64,000 nucleotides of DNA from an uncultured Collinsella sp. (GCA_934646815.1 CAKUEW010000002.1:296106-360105); one strand, 5' to 3'. Numbered from the stretch's first letter, positions 38,056 to 46,842 are shown. Notes: generated by a model from the letters alone, not told the origin. Translations and numbers: made by a program.

Positions 38056-38088
38056 TGGTGCAAAGGTGTCAGGTTTCTTTGCACCAAC
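38056..38088. repeat. 33-bp hairpin after the arylsulfotransferase gene
   Basis: TTGGTGCAAA and TTTGCACCAA are inverted around GGTGTCAGGTTTC. It may help end transcription and resembles the TGGTGCA hairpin family. Confidence 0.65.
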
Positions 38089-38091
38089 TCA

Positions 38092-38156
38092 AAGGTGTAC
38101 GTCAGCCAGCAAACATGTCGTTTTTTGACATCTTTGGAGGCTGACGTACACCTTTT
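38092..38156. repeat. 65-bp hairpin, GTGTACGTCAGCC family, copy 2
   Basis: AAAGGTGTACGTCAGCC and its inverse enclose ACATGTCGTTTTTTGACAT. It has the same length and core as the copy at 36320, and the two copies lie on opposite sides of the arylsulfotransferase gene. Confidence 0.9.
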
Positions 38157-38174
38157 GGTGCAATGGGGACAGGT

Positions 38175-38509
38175 TCATACGCGCCAAATTGATCCCTTGG
38201 CGACGGCGTAGTGTATGGTCGCCGCCTCAAAAGAACCTAGGAACAGGTAGTACCAAAAGCCCTCGATCTGCATGTTCTCGTGGCACAAAAAGCCCAGGTA
38301 GACAAGCATATACGTGCCGATGGAAAACTGGACCGCATGGCGAGCGCCGTGCCAATGTAGGAAAAATTGCCCAGATAGAATATGTTGCCCGTGGTGCGCC
38401 ACAGCACGACGGCGACCACCTCAAAGACAATCCACAACAGCGCGGGAACCTTGTATTTTGCCAAGCCGTCCATCCGAGGGCCCTTCCACGTGTCAACCTT
38501 TGCTGCCAT
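38175..38509 (-). pseudogene. Frameshifted remnant of a membrane protein
   Basis: One frame reads MAAKVDTWKGPRMDGLAKYK and on through KVPALLWIVFEVVAVVLWRT and GNIFYLGNFSYIGTALA. Near 38341 the sensible reading jumps frame to VQFSIGTYMLVYLGFL, CHENMQIEGFWYYLFLGSF and EAATIHYAVAK. Together they make a continuous three-helix membrane protein, but the join requires a frameshift and the end is abrupt. The full-length relatives I have in mind continue into a 4Fe-4S-binding region that is missing here. No good ribosome binding site is seen. Confidence 0.65.
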
Positions 38510-38613
38510 TATGCGCGTACGCGGGCGCCACACGAAACCTGAGCCGGGCAATTCGGCATGTAAGGGTTTTGCAGACAGGGCGAACGCTCCGCCGGCGAGT
38601 CGTCCCAATCAAA

Positions 38614-38832
38614 AGTCTCAATCTGTAACAGATAGACCCGTTTTCGACGTCCAGATGTTACAGATCGAGATTATTTCGAGGGACTGCTCCGTTTGTCTCA
38701 ATCTGTAACATCTAGACCCGTTTTGAGCCGCTAGATGTTACAGATCGAGACATAACTGCAGGCCCGGTTCGGTTTGTCTCGATCTGTAACAGGTAGACTC
38801 AAATTCAGCCCCCAGTTGTTACAGATTGAGAG
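38614..38832. repeat. Palindrome array 4: three 58-bp units
   Basis: Units lie at 38614-38671, 38694-38751 and 38775-38832. Centres of the first two contain CCGTTTT, the third is degenerate. The second unit has a stem extended to TCTGTAACATCTAG. The array occupies the gap between the pseudogene and gpmA; a TGGTGCA hairpin and the gpmA promoter fill the rest. Confidence 0.94.
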
Positions 38833-38834
38833 AT

Positions 38835-38899
38835 TGGTGCAATGGGGCCAGGATATTCTGCACCAACTTGGTGCAAAGTAACCTAACCCCATTGCACCA
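38835..38899. repeat. 65-bp hairpin, TGGTGCA family, copy 2
   Basis: TGGTGCAATGGGG and CCCCATTGCACCA are perfect outer arms, with an inner GCACCAA/TTGGTGC dyad in the middle. It directly abuts the last unit of array 4. Confidence 0.88.
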
Positions 38900-38934
38900 T
38901 CACATGCCAAATACAACATTTTTGTTAGTCTTGG

Positions 38935-38963
38935 TTAACTTTTAAGCCTAAAACGGGTATCCT
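38935..38963 (+). promoter_or_regulatory. Possible gpmA promoter
   Basis: TTAACT (38935) and TATCCT (38958) are spaced by 17 bp, 52 bp before the gpmA start. Both boxes are only fair matches. Confidence 0.35.
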
Positions 38964-39015
38964 TTGCGGCGTCAAGAAAACGGCACGCATGCCGTGCCAC
39001 ATTAAGGAGGCCCCT

Positions 39016-39789
39016 ATGGCAAGCCAAACAGACCTGCAGACGATGCAACTCGTCCTAATCCGCCACGGAGAATCGGAATGGAACAAGCTCAACCTGTTCA
39101 CCGGCTGGACCGACGTTGAGCTCACCGACACGGGCCGCGAGGAGGCAGCTGCGGGCGGCCGCGCCCTCAAAGCGGCGGGCTTCGACTTCGACATCTGCTA
39201 CACCTCACGACTCAAGCGCGCAATCCACACCCTCAACATCGTGCTCGGACAGATGGACCGCGAGTGGCTGCCCGTCATCAAATCTTGGAAGCTCAACGAG
39301 CGTCACTACGGCGCGTTGCAGGGCCTCAACAAGGCCGATGCCGCAGCCGAGCACGGCGACGAGCAAGTGCTCATCTGGCGTCGATCCTTCGATATCTGCC
39401 CGCCGGCGCTCGAGCCGGGCGACAAGCGCGACCCCCACACGCAGGAGCAATACCGCGATGTCGCGCCCGACCAGCTGCCCTACACCGAGTGCCTCAAGGA
39501 CACCATCGCCCGCGCCTGGCCTTATTTTGAGGACGAGATCCGTCCCCAGATGCTCGCCGGCAAGCGTGTATTGATCGCCGCACACGGCAACTCGCTGCGT
39601 TCGCTCGTCATGAAATTCGAGCATCTTACGCCCGAGGAGATCCTCAAGGTCAACATTCCCACCGGCGTGCCGCTCGTCTACACCTTCGATGCCGATTTCA
39701 ACGTGCTCGACAAGCGCTACATCGGCGACCCGGCGACCATCGCCGCCAAGATCGACGCCGTGGCCAACCAGGGCAAGGCGCGCAAGTAG
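39016..39789 (+). CDS. gpmA: 2,3-bisphosphoglycerate-dependent phosphoglycerate mutase
   Basis: The start MASQTDLQTM at 39016 has AAGGAGGC seven bases ahead. The 257-residue protein interconverts 3- and 2-phosphoglycerate in glycolysis. The phosphohistidine motif is RHGESEWN (16-23) and the second histidine lies in IAAHGNSLR. WKLNERHYGALQG and LFTGWTDVELT are typical of the cofactor-dependent family. The NRAMP gene follows within 75 bp. Confidence 0.96.
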   Translation: MASQTDLQTMQLVLIRHGESEWNKLNLFTGWTDVELTDTGREEAAAGGRALKAAGFDFDICYTSRLKRAIHTLNIVLGQMDREWLPVIKSWKLNERHYGALQGLNKADAAAEHGDEQVLIWRRSFDICPPALEPGDKRDPHTQEQYRDVAPDQLPYTECLKDTIARAWPYFEDEIRPQMLAGKRVLIAAHGNSLRSLVMKFEHLTPEEILKVNIPTGVPLVYTFDADFNVLDKRYIGDPATIAAKIDAVANQGKARK

Positions 39790-39864
39790 CCCCAACCAAA
39801 ACCAAGCGCACGGCGCCGTGCAACCCAAGTGCGGCGCCGCGCCACCCGTATGCAGGACCCCACC

Positions 39865-41133
39865 ATGCTCAACCCCATGCTCAACCATCTCAAACAACGC
39901 TTTGGCTCCCCGCGTACCGGCGGTCACGGCGGACTCGACATCGCGCGGCACATCGGCCCCGGCTTGCTCGTGACCGTCGGCTTTATCGACCCGGGCAACT
40001 GGGCCTCCAACATGGCCGCCGGCTCGCAGTTTGGCTACACGCTGCTGTGGATCGTCACGCTGTCCACCATCATGCTCATCGTGCTGCAGCATAACGCAGC
40101 GCATCTGGGCATCGCCACGGGCACGTGTCTTGCCGAGGCCACGACGCGCTACCTCCCCCGCATCGTGGGGCGCGCAGTGCTCGGCAGCGCCTATCTCGCC
40201 ACGATCGCCACCGCCATGGCCGAGGTCCTGGGCGGCGCAATTGCGCTTCAGATGCTCTTTGGGCTGCCCGTGCGCGCAGGCTGCATCATCGTGGCTGCCG
40301 TATCGATGGCCATGCTCATGACAAGCTCTTACAAGCGCGCCGAGCGCTGGATCATCGCCTTCGTGGGCGTGGTAGGGCTCTCGTTTTTGGCCGAGCTTGC
40401 ACTGGTCAAGGTCGACTGGCCGCAAGCCGCCACCAGTTGGGTCACGCCCAGCATGCCCACCGGCTCGGCGGCGATTATCGTGAGCGTCCTGGGCGCGGTC
40501 GTCATGCCGCACAACCTCTTCCTGCACTCCGAGGTCATCCAGTCCATGCACTTCGAAGGCCAAGGCGAGCAGGTTATCGAGGAGCGTTTGCGTTACGAAC
40601 TTTTCGACACGCTCTTTTCGATGGGCGTTGGTTGGGCGATCAACTCGGCCATGGTCATTCTTGCCGCAACGACCTTCTTTTCGCACGGCATCGTCGTAGA
40701 CGACCTCGCCGTCGCGGCGGCCACGCTCTCCCCCATCCTGGGCCCGGCAAGCTCGATCATCTTTGCGGTGGCGCTGCTGTTCGCAGGTCTATCGAGCAGC
40801 GTGACGGCAGGCATGGCGGCCGGCACCATCACCGCCGGCATGTTCGACGAGGAATACGACATCCATGACCGGCACTCCTCGATCGGCGTGGCGCTCTGCT
40901 TTGTCAGCGCGGTGGTGGCCTGTCTGGTCGTGCCGAATCCTTTTGAGGGTCTGATCTGGAGCCAGACGCTGCTGTCACTTCAGTTGCCGATTACGGTCTT
41001 TGTGCTCATCCGACTCACCAGCTCGCGCCGCGTCATGGGCAAATACGCCAACTCACGCGCGCTCACCGCGCTACTCGTCGCGATCGGCGTCATCGTGACG
41101 GCCCTCGACGTCGTCCTATTGACGGGAATGTAA
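39865..41133 (+). CDS. mntH: NRAMP-family Mn(II)/Fe(II) transporter
   Basis: From the ATG at 39865, which has CAGGA seven bases ahead, the protein has 422 residues; ATG 39850 is an alternative. It is a divalent metal/proton symporter with the helix-1 motif DPGNWASNMAAGSQFGY and the helix-6 motif MPHNLFLHSEV. Ten or eleven membrane helices are visible. It probably imports manganese or iron. It follows gpmA closely, which may reflect the manganese needs of metabolism, but that is speculation. Confidence 0.93.
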   Translation: MLNPMLNHLKQRFGSPRTGGHGGLDIARHIGPGLLVTVGFIDPGNWASNMAAGSQFGYTLLWIVTLSTIMLIVLQHNAAHLGIATGTCLAEATTRYLPRIVGRAVLGSAYLATIATAMAEVLGGAIALQMLFGLPVRAGCIIVAAVSMAMLMTSSYKRAERWIIAFVGVVGLSFLAELALVKVDWPQAATSWVTPSMPTGSAAIIVSVLGAVVMPHNLFLHSEVIQSMHFEGQGEQVIEERLRYELFDTLFSMGVGWAINSAMVILAATTFFSHGIVVDDLAVAAATLSPILGPASSIIFAVALLFAGLSSSVTAGMAAGTITAGMFDEEYDIHDRHSSIGVALCFVSAVVACLVVPNPFEGLIWSQTLLSLQLPITVFVLIRLTSSRRVMGKYANSRALTALLVAIGVIVTALDVVLLTGM

Positions 41134-41159
41134 TGGGATGGCGCACCCACCTAGCCAAA

Positions 41160-41538
41160 CATCTCAATCTGTAACATCTAGGCCCGTTTTTGATTGATAG
41201 TTGTTACAGATCAAGAGATTGCCGCGGGTCCAACTCCGTTTGTCTCAATCTGTAACAGGAAGACCCGTTTTTGACAGCTAATTGTTACAGATCAAGACAA
41301 TCGAAATTCTTCAGTTGATTCATCTCGTTCTGTAACATCTAGGCCCTGTTTTAGCCGCTGGATATTACAGATCGAGATTATTCCGAAAAACAATTTCGAA
41401 CGTCTCAATCTGTAACAGATGGACCTGTTTTCGACGTCCAACTGTTACAGATCGAGATTTTCCGGCAGACGGTTTAGGTTTGTCTCGTTCTGTAACATCT
41501 AGACCCATTTTTGACGTCCAGATGTTACAGATTGAGAC
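41160..41538. repeat. Palindrome array 5: five 58-bp units
   Basis: Units lie at 41160-41217, 41241-41298, 41321-41378, 41401-41458 and 41481-41538, an 80-81 bp period. All five centres carry the TTTT-type core (CCGTTTTTGA and variants). The array fills the 436-bp gap between the convergent mntH and ABC-transporter genes and could separate the two transcription units. Confidence 0.95.
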
Positions 41539-41569
41539 ATCTCGCAGGTTGAGCCCACGACAAGAACGG

Positions 41570-42436
41570 TTAGCAGTAGCTGTACACAACCTCACCGTTG
41601 AGTTCCATCCGGGCAATCGACACGTCGAAGACTTGTTCGAGCACGCCTTGGTCGAGAATCTCAGCAGGCGTGCCCACGGCAACGATTCGCCCGCCGTCCA
41701 TGACGGCAAGTCGGTCGCAGAAGCGCAGGGCAAGCGGCAGGTCGTGGATAACCACGGCACCGGTCATCCCCTGCCCATGGACCAACCCGCGCGCCAGGCG
41801 CATCACGTCGAGCGCCGCGCGGGGATCCAAATAGGTCGTCGGCTCGTCGAGCAGCACCGTCCGCGCACGCTGGGCAAGCACCATCGCGATAAACGCCCGC
41901 TGCCGCTCGCCGCCCGAAAGCGCGCGGGCAGCCTTGTGTGCCAAATGCTCAACGCCGGCAACGCGCATAGACTCGGCAACGATCACCTGGTCCCGCTCAG
42001 ACAGTCCGCCAAACAACCCCATATGGGCATAACGCCCGCACGACACGAGCGCCTCCACCGTCATGGACGGCGTGCGATGAATCTGGGGCAGCAGCGCGAT
42101 GCGCTCAGCGCGTTCACGGGCAGACAGACTGCCGAGAGTATCGCCCTCAACGAGCACCTCGCCTGCCGCCGCCTCCAGCACGCCATCGACCACACGCAGC
42201 AGAGTCGACTTACCGCAGCCGTTGGGACCGACGATACCCGTCAGGCAACCCGTGGGCAGTGCGAGCGACAAGCTGTCCAGCACCGTATGCTCACCATAGG
42301 CAAAGCGAACACCGCGCAGCTCAACGGCAGCACCCACCGAGTCCGACACCAAGCCCACTGGAGAACCCGCGACGGCCACGCCTTCGGCAACCCCAACGGC
42401 ACCGGCACCCGCGCCCCGCACCTCGCGCTCATTCAT
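41570..42436 (-). CDS. ABC transporter ATPase, iron-siderophore/tetrapyrrole type
   Basis: The 288-residue protein has Walker A GPNGCGKSTLL, the signature LSGGERQRAF and Walker B VLLDEPTTYLD, the hallmark of the FecE/BtuD family. The start overlaps the permease stop by 8 bp. With the permease and lipoprotein upstream it forms a metal-chelate importer. It is the last gene of the long sulfur-assimilation unit. Confidence 0.92.
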   Translation of the reverse strand: MNEREVRGAGAGAVGVAEGVAVAGSPVGLVSDSVGAAVELRGVRFAYGEHTVLDSLSLALPTGCLTGIVGPNGCGKSTLLRVVDGVLEAAAGEVLVEGDTLGSLSARERAERIALLPQIHRTPSMTVEALVSCGRYAHMGLFGGLSERDQVIVAESMRVAGVEHLAHKAARALSGGERQRAFIAMVLAQRARTVLLDEPTTYLDPRAALDVMRLARGLVHGQGMTGAVVIHDLPLALRFCDRLAVMDGGRIVAVGTPAEILDQGVLEQVFDVSIARMELNGEVVYSYC

Positions 42437-43478
42437 CGCGAAACCCCTTTCGCGCCATAATCAGGTAGATAAAGAACGGCCCGCCCGCCAGCGACAGCAA
42501 AATGCCCACGGGCAGCTCGTAGGGCGCAAAGGCAGCGCGCGCCACGGTGTCGCACAGCACGGTAAACGCCGCGCCGCACACCGCACACAGGGGAATCACC
42601 AGCCGATTGTCATGGCCCGCGAGCCGGCGCACCGCATGGGGCACCATCAGGCCCACAAAGCCGATCAGGCCGCCAAAGCTCACCGCGCAGCCCGCCAGCA
42701 GCGCGGCAACGGCAAGCGCCGCCACGCGCACTGTCACCGTGCGCATCCCTAAGCCATGGGCCGCCTCGCGCCCCAGCGACAGCACGTTCAAATGGCTCGC
42801 CAGGCAGCACGCCGCCGCCAAACCGCACGTCACCAGCAGAGCCGGCAGCAGCAGGTTGCGCATCAGCACGCCCGAAAAGCCGCCGACCAAATACGCCGAC
42901 GACCCCACGTACACATTGGGCGTCACCAATAGCACGGTATTCATACCAGCGCCGGCCACGGCGTTGATTGCCACGCCCGAAAGCACCACCGTCAAACGTG
43001 ACACGCCCGCGCGCGCCGAAATGCCAAACACCAGCCCCGCCGCGACAAGCGCGCCCGTAAAGGCAACCAACGGCAGCAACTCGCGTGGCGGATTGTTGTA
43101 GAACAGCGGACAGGCCGAGACGGCAAGCACCGCCAGGCCCGCGCCCGAGTTGATGCCGATCACGCTGGGACTCGCCAGCGGATTATCGAGCACCGCCTGA
43201 ATCAGCGCGCCCGAAACAGAAAGCGCCGCGCCGGCGACCAGGCCGGCAACGACGCGAGGCATGCGGATATTCACGATTATGTTGGCGACAGTCGCGTCAA
43301 CGGGCGCACCGCTCAAATAGCGAACAATATCGCCCAGCGTGACAGAGCTCGCGCCCGTGCAAAACGAAACAACGACGGCAATAACCAGCACTGCGACAGA
43401 GCCTGCGATGAGGCGGGAGGGGCGTCGGCGCATCCGCGGCAGAGCGCCCCCCGCCCCGTTCGAACCCGTCTTACGCAT
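42429..43478 (-). CDS. ABC transporter permease, FecCD family
   Basis: The 349-residue protein has about nine membrane helices and the FecCD family features: LSGAPVDATVANIIVNIRMPR near the N-terminus, GAALSVSGALIQAVLDNPLA, and the coupling segment GLIGFVGLMVPHAVRRLAGH. It imports iron-siderophore, cobalamin or heme-like substrates with its partners. It begins 9 bp after the binding-protein stop. Confidence 0.93.
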   Translation of the reverse strand: MRKTGSNGAGGALPRMRRRPSRLIAGSVAVLVIAVVVSFCTGASSVTLGDIVRYLSGAPVDATVANIIVNIRMPRVVAGLVAGAALSVSGALIQAVLDNPLASPSVIGINSGAGLAVLAVSACPLFYNNPPRELLPLVAFTGALVAAGLVFGISARAGVSRLTVVLSGVAINAVAGAGMNTVLLVTPNVYVGSSAYLVGGFSGVLMRNLLLPALLVTCGLAAACCLASHLNVLSLGREAAHGLGMRTVTVRVAALAVAALLAGCAVSFGGLIGFVGLMVPHAVRRLAGHDNRLVIPLCAVCGAAFTVLCDTVARAAFAPYELPVGILLSLAGGPFFIYLIMARKGFRDE

Positions 43479-43487
43479 GCAAACCCC

Positions 43488-44570
43488 CTAGTTCATCTTG
43501 GCCAGTGCCTTGCCCAGAATCGTATAAGACTCATCCCACTTGGCATTGGGCTTCGACATAAAATGCGCGCTGTCGAGCACCTTAAAGTTGCTCGCCTTCA
43601 CGGCCGAAAGCCCACTCCATGCCGGATTGGACTCCACGGACTCCGTAAAGTTGCGCTCGGCAGCCTCCGTATCGGTGCCGACGGACAGCACAAAGATATA
43701 GTCGGGATCGAGCTCGGCGATCGACTCGATGCTAAAGTCCGTCAGTGCGCTCGGGTTCTCGTCGCACACGTTAACGGCACCCAGCTCCTTGACCATCGCG
43801 CCCGTCATGCCGGTGGAATCCTGCGCCGTAACGCCCTTGGAGTACGAGCTCATCACCAGCACGCGCGGCTTCTTGGCGGCAACGCTGTACTTTTTGACGG
43901 CCTTTGCAATCGAAGCCTGAACATCCAGACCGTTCTTTTGATACAGGTCGTCGCGGCCCGTGATGGCGGTAAAGATACGCAGCATGCGCAGATAATCGTC
44001 AAACGTGGTGACCTTAAAGAACGCGCAGGGGATCTCGGATGCGTCGAGGGCGCCCTGGAGATCGGACTGCGAAATGCCCGTAGAGTGCTTGCCGTCCGAA
44101 AGGCCCGTGGCGATCACAAAGTCGGGGTTCTGAGCCATGATGGACTCGAGCGACAGCGACGTGGAACGGCCCACCGACGCCACCTTATCGGCATCGACGC
44201 CGTAGTTCTCGTAGGCATCGTCGGTCGCAGCCGCCAGCTTGCCGCCCGCGAGCTCCCACGCGTTGGCAAAGCTGCCCATGCAGGCAACAACGTGCCGGGG
44301 ATCCTTGACGGTAACGGCGTTACCCAGGTCGTCGGTAAAGCTCACTGTGCCGTCCTTGGAGACCTTCAGGTCCACCGACTTGGCCACCTCGTCATCGGCG
44401 GATGCCGAGGATTTGGCAGAGCCCGAGGTCTGCACGGCAGAGCCCGCCGCAGAACCGTTACCGGTCGAGGAACCGCTGGTTCCGCAGGCGCTCAGGCCCA
44501 GGCTCAAAACAGCAGCAAGCGCAAGGGTGGCGCCGGCCATCATGGGTCGTACCAAATGGGTCTTCTTCAT
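43488..44570 (-). CDS. ABC transporter substrate-binding lipoprotein, FecB/BtuF type
   Basis: The start MKKTHLVRPMMAG gives 360 residues; longer readings are unsupported. The lipobox LSAC places the lipidated cysteine at C29. The mature part has the two-lobed helical-backbone fold: DPRHVVACMGSFANAWELAGG, ESIMAQNPDFVIATG, and ESIAELDPDYIFVLSVG. Such proteins bind ferric siderophores, heme or cobalamin. The neighbouring sirohydrochlorin chelatase suggests a tetrapyrrole or iron link. Confidence 0.92.
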   Translation of the reverse strand: MKKTHLVRPMMAGATLALAAVLSLGLSACGTSGSSTGNGSAAGSAVQTSGSAKSSASADDEVAKSVDLKVSKDGTVSFTDDLGNAVTVKDPRHVVACMGSFANAWELAGGKLAAATDDAYENYGVDADKVASVGRSTSLSLESIMAQNPDFVIATGLSDGKHSTGISQSDLQGALDASEIPCAFFKVTTFDDYLRMLRIFTAITGRDDLYQKNGLDVQASIAKAVKKYSVAAKKPRVLVMSSYSKGVTAQDSTGMTGAMVKELGAVNVCDENPSALTDFSIESIAELDPDYIFVLSVGTDTEAAERNFTESVESNPAWSGLSAVKASNFKVLDSAHFMSKPNAKWDESYTILGKALAKMN

Positions 44571-44598
44571 CGTTGTTCTTTCTGTTCTATCTTCTCTT

Positions 44599-45444
44599 CT
44601 ATTCGTTTTTAGCGCACAGCGCACGCGCATGGTGCGCAAACAGCTCTTGCACGGCAGACAGCTCGCCCAGGCCACGATCGCACAGCCGAGGAACATAGCC
44701 CGCGGCAGCAAGCGCGCTTGCCCACGAGCGCTCGTCGGCACCGCCCATGTTCTTGAGCACATGACGCCCGGCGGCAAGCATCAGCGGCACCAAACGCACC
44801 GTCGTGCCCGGCTCGGCAAGCCCGCGCGCGGCCCGCAACGCAGCGGCCGCACCATCCGACAAACACGCCACCGCCAAGTCATCGCGGCCGGCACGGGCAA
44901 ACGCAGCCCCGAGCGCCTCGTACGCACCAAAGGCATCCTGGTCGCGCTCGTAACCGCTGTCCGCCGGTCCGCCAATGCCGTGGCCCGCAAACAGCGTCAC
45001 GGCCCCCGGCTCGGGAGCCCATGCCTCCATGAGCGCCGCCGCCAGATACGCAACATCCGCAGCGTCCGCAAGCAGTGGAGCACCAACAGCGGCGCATTCC
45101 AAGCCCAAGCGCTCAGCCGCCGCACCCACGCGCTCGCACAGGTTGGCCTGAGCCCATCCGTCAACGATCATGCCGGACGCAACCGCCACTCGCCGCGTGC
45201 CGACAGCAGCCATGTGCTCCAGCACGCGCTCCAGCTCGGGTACGTCCTCACCACGGCGAGCCAGCAGCCGGCATACCGCCGGCCCGCAAAAAGCAAGCTC
45301 GCAGGGCACCTCAACAGCATCGGCAACGCGGCGGAACACCGGTTCAATCGCCGCACGCGCCCGCCCGCGCGTGGTGCCGTAAGCCGCAAACACGACGGCA
45401 TCCACGCGAGCACCAACCAACGCTCCCATCGCAGCGTCGTCCAC
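44599..45444 (-). CDS. CbiK-type sirohydrochlorin chelatase
   Basis: The 281-residue protein resembles anaerobic sirohydrochlorin cobaltochelatase CbiK: VVFAAYGTTRGRARAAIEPV at the N-terminus, AVASGMIVDG, LFAGHGIGG with a candidate metal histidine, and PLMLAAGRHVLKNMGG with the second. CbiK-type enzymes insert Co(II) or Fe(II) into sirohydrochlorin. No other cobalamin genes are present. In this unit, two bases after the JAMM gene and downstream of a siroheme sulfite reductase, ferrochelation to make siroheme is the more likely job. That choice is inference. Confidence 0.8.
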   Translation of the reverse strand: MDDAAMGALVGARVDAVVFAAYGTTRGRARAAIEPVFRRVADAVEVPCELAFCGPAVCRLLARRGEDVPELERVLEHMAAVGTRRVAVASGMIVDGWAQANLCERVGAAAERLGLECAAVGAPLLADAADVAYLAAALMEAWAPEPGAVTLFAGHGIGGPADSGYERDQDAFGAYEALGAAFARAGRDDLAVACLSDGAAAALRAARGLAEPGTTVRLVPLMLAAGRHVLKNMGGADERSWASALAAAGYVPRLCDRGLGELSAVQELFAHHARALCAKNE

Positions 45445-45446
45445 GC

Positions 45447-45893
45447 CTAGCCCTCGACAACCTCGAGCGGCACGCGGGCGACCTGCTTGTCGTGCTCAAC
45501 ATGGAAGGCGTTAAGCGCCAGCTGCTCGGGGTCCATCAGCGACAGGATCAGATACGCCGCCGTCGAGTCAAACGCCAGGCGCTTGTCCTCCTCGGAGGGA
45601 CGCGACGGGCTCTCGGGGTGCGAGTGCCAGTTGCCGAGCACCTCCCAGCCATGGGCACGCGCGTCCTTAACGGCCGCGAGCTGTTCGCGCGGATCCATCG
45701 AAAAATGCTCGTTGCTCTCGTCGATGTTAGTGAGCAGATACACGTGCTCAACGGTACCCACGGCGGCCTCGCCCTCGCCGGTCACGGTGCCGGCGATCAG
45801 GCCGCATGCCTCGTTGGGCAGGCCCTCCTGAGCGTGCGCGACGATGCGCTCGTAGTCGGCAGCCGCAAGCAGCAGCTTCTCCACGCGCGGCAT
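45447..45893 (-). CDS. JAMM/MPN+ metalloprotease, HcyD/Mec-like
   Basis: The start MPRVEKLLLAAADYERI at 45893 has GGGGGAG six bases ahead and gives 148 residues. The JAMM zinc motif is GNWHSHPESPSRPSEED (H-x-H-x10-D) with an upstream glutamate in PNEACG. Bacterial single-domain members trim the C-terminus of ThiS/MoaD-like carriers or release an amino acid from them (Mec+ on CysO-cysteine, HcyD on HcyS). The gene is 2 bp from the E1-like gene upstream and 2 bp from the chelatase gene downstream. Confidence 0.9.
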   Translation of the reverse strand: MPRVEKLLLAAADYERIVAHAQEGLPNEACGLIAGTVTGEGEAAVGTVEHVYLLTNIDESNEHFSMDPREQLAAVKDARAHGWEVLGNWHSHPESPSRPSEEDKRLAFDSTAAYLILSLMDPEQLALNAFHVEHDKQVARVPLEVVEG

Positions 45894-45895
45894 CG

Positions 45896-46732
45896 TTACT
45901 CCCCCGCCTTCAGGCTCGCACCGTGCACGGCGTCGGCGCACTCGGGCTGCTCGTAGTCGATGAGCTCGGTGATGGTGGGGTGCTCGCCGCAAATAGCGCA
46001 ATTGGGATCGGCCGGCGGCAACTTAATGGTGTGGAAGTCGCCCGCCAGCGCATCGTAGGTGAGCAGCTTGCCCGTCAGCAGGTTGCCGATGCCCAGAATG
46101 TACTTAATGGCCTCGAGCGCCTCCAGGCAGCCGATGACGCCCGCCATGGCGCCGATAACGCCGGCCTGCTTGCACGTGGGCACGGCATCCTTGGGCGGCA
46201 TGGTCTTAAAGACGCAGCGATAGCACGGGCCCTCGCCCGGCACATAGGTCATAAGCTGGCCCTTAAAGCGGATGATGCCCGCATGCACAAAGGGCTTCTT
46301 AGCCATGACGCAGGCGTCGTTGATAAGGAACTTCGTGGGGAAGTTATCCACGCCGTCGATCACAAAGTCGTAGTCGGCGATGAGGTCGGCGATGTTGGTG
46401 GAGTCGACAAACTCCTGGTAGGTGTTCACCGTGACGTCGGGGTTGATATCCTCCATCGTCTCCTTGGCGCTTTGCACCTTGGGCTCGCCGATGTTGGACG
46501 TAGCGTGGATCACCTGACGCTGCAGGTTAGAAAGATCGACCTCGTCGGCATCGACGATACCGATGGTACCCACGCCGGCCGCAGCCAGGTACAGGGCCGC
46601 CGGCGCGCCCAGGCCACCGGCACCAATAATGAGGACCTTGGCATTCAGAAGCCTCTTTTGCCCCTTAACGCCAACCTCCTTCAAGATAATGTGGCGCGAA
46701 TAGCGCTCAAGCTGTTCATTCGAAAAAGCCAT
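45896..46732 (-). CDS. E1-like adenylyltransferase (ThiF/MoeB/HcyF family)
   Basis: The 278-residue protein activates the C-terminal glycine of a ubiquitin-like sulfur carrier. It has RYSRHIILKEVG, the ATP site IIGAGGLGAPAALYLA, DADEVDLSNLQRQVIH and FVIDGVDNFPTK. The zinc cysteines are CYRC and CAIC. TCKQAG holds the cysteine position typical of MoeB. There is no rhodanese domain, so sulfide or a TusA/NifS-type donor must supply sulfur. Its carrier is probably the 68-residue protein encoded 196 bp upstream. Confidence 0.93.
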   Translation of the reverse strand: MAFSNEQLERYSRHIILKEVGVKGQKRLLNAKVLIIGAGGLGAPAALYLAAAGVGTIGIVDADEVDLSNLQRQVIHATSNIGEPKVQSAKETMEDINPDVTVNTYQEFVDSTNIADLIADYDFVIDGVDNFPTKFLINDACVMAKKPFVHAGIIRFKGQLMTYVPGEGPCYRCVFKTMPPKDAVPTCKQAGVIGAMAGVIGCLEALEAIKYILGIGNLLTGKLLTYDALAGDFHTIKLPPADPNCAICGEHPTITELIDYEQPECADAVHGASLKAGE

Positions 46733-46773
46733 GCGATAGCTCCCTTAACGCTGATAGAGAAACGGGGACCGGC

Positions 46774-46842
46774 TAAAAACGTTCCAAACTTGAAACCGTT
46801 CCAAATTCAAAACCGTTCCAAGGCTAAAAACGTTCCAGGTGC
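46774..46842. repeat. Four 17-bp direct repeats with CGTTCC cores
   Basis: CGTTCC cores start at 46780, 46797, 46814 and 46831, exactly 17 bp apart, each preceded by an A-rich tract. They lie between the carrier and E1-like genes and run into the hairpin at 46826. Confidence 0.8.

Noticed and set aside
38382..38832. ORFs reading VTDRDK or LLQIE through the arrays
   Set aside because: They arise from translating the conserved TGTAACA/CAGATYGAGA arms; frames break between units and no ribosome sites exist.
41160..41538. Tandem intrinsic terminators
   Set aside because: Arms are long but not GC-rich and are not followed by T runs; T-rich cores lie inside the loops.
44599..45444. Cobalamin biosynthesis cluster
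   Set aside because: Only a chelatase and a generic importer are present; no other cob/cbi genes occur in the window.
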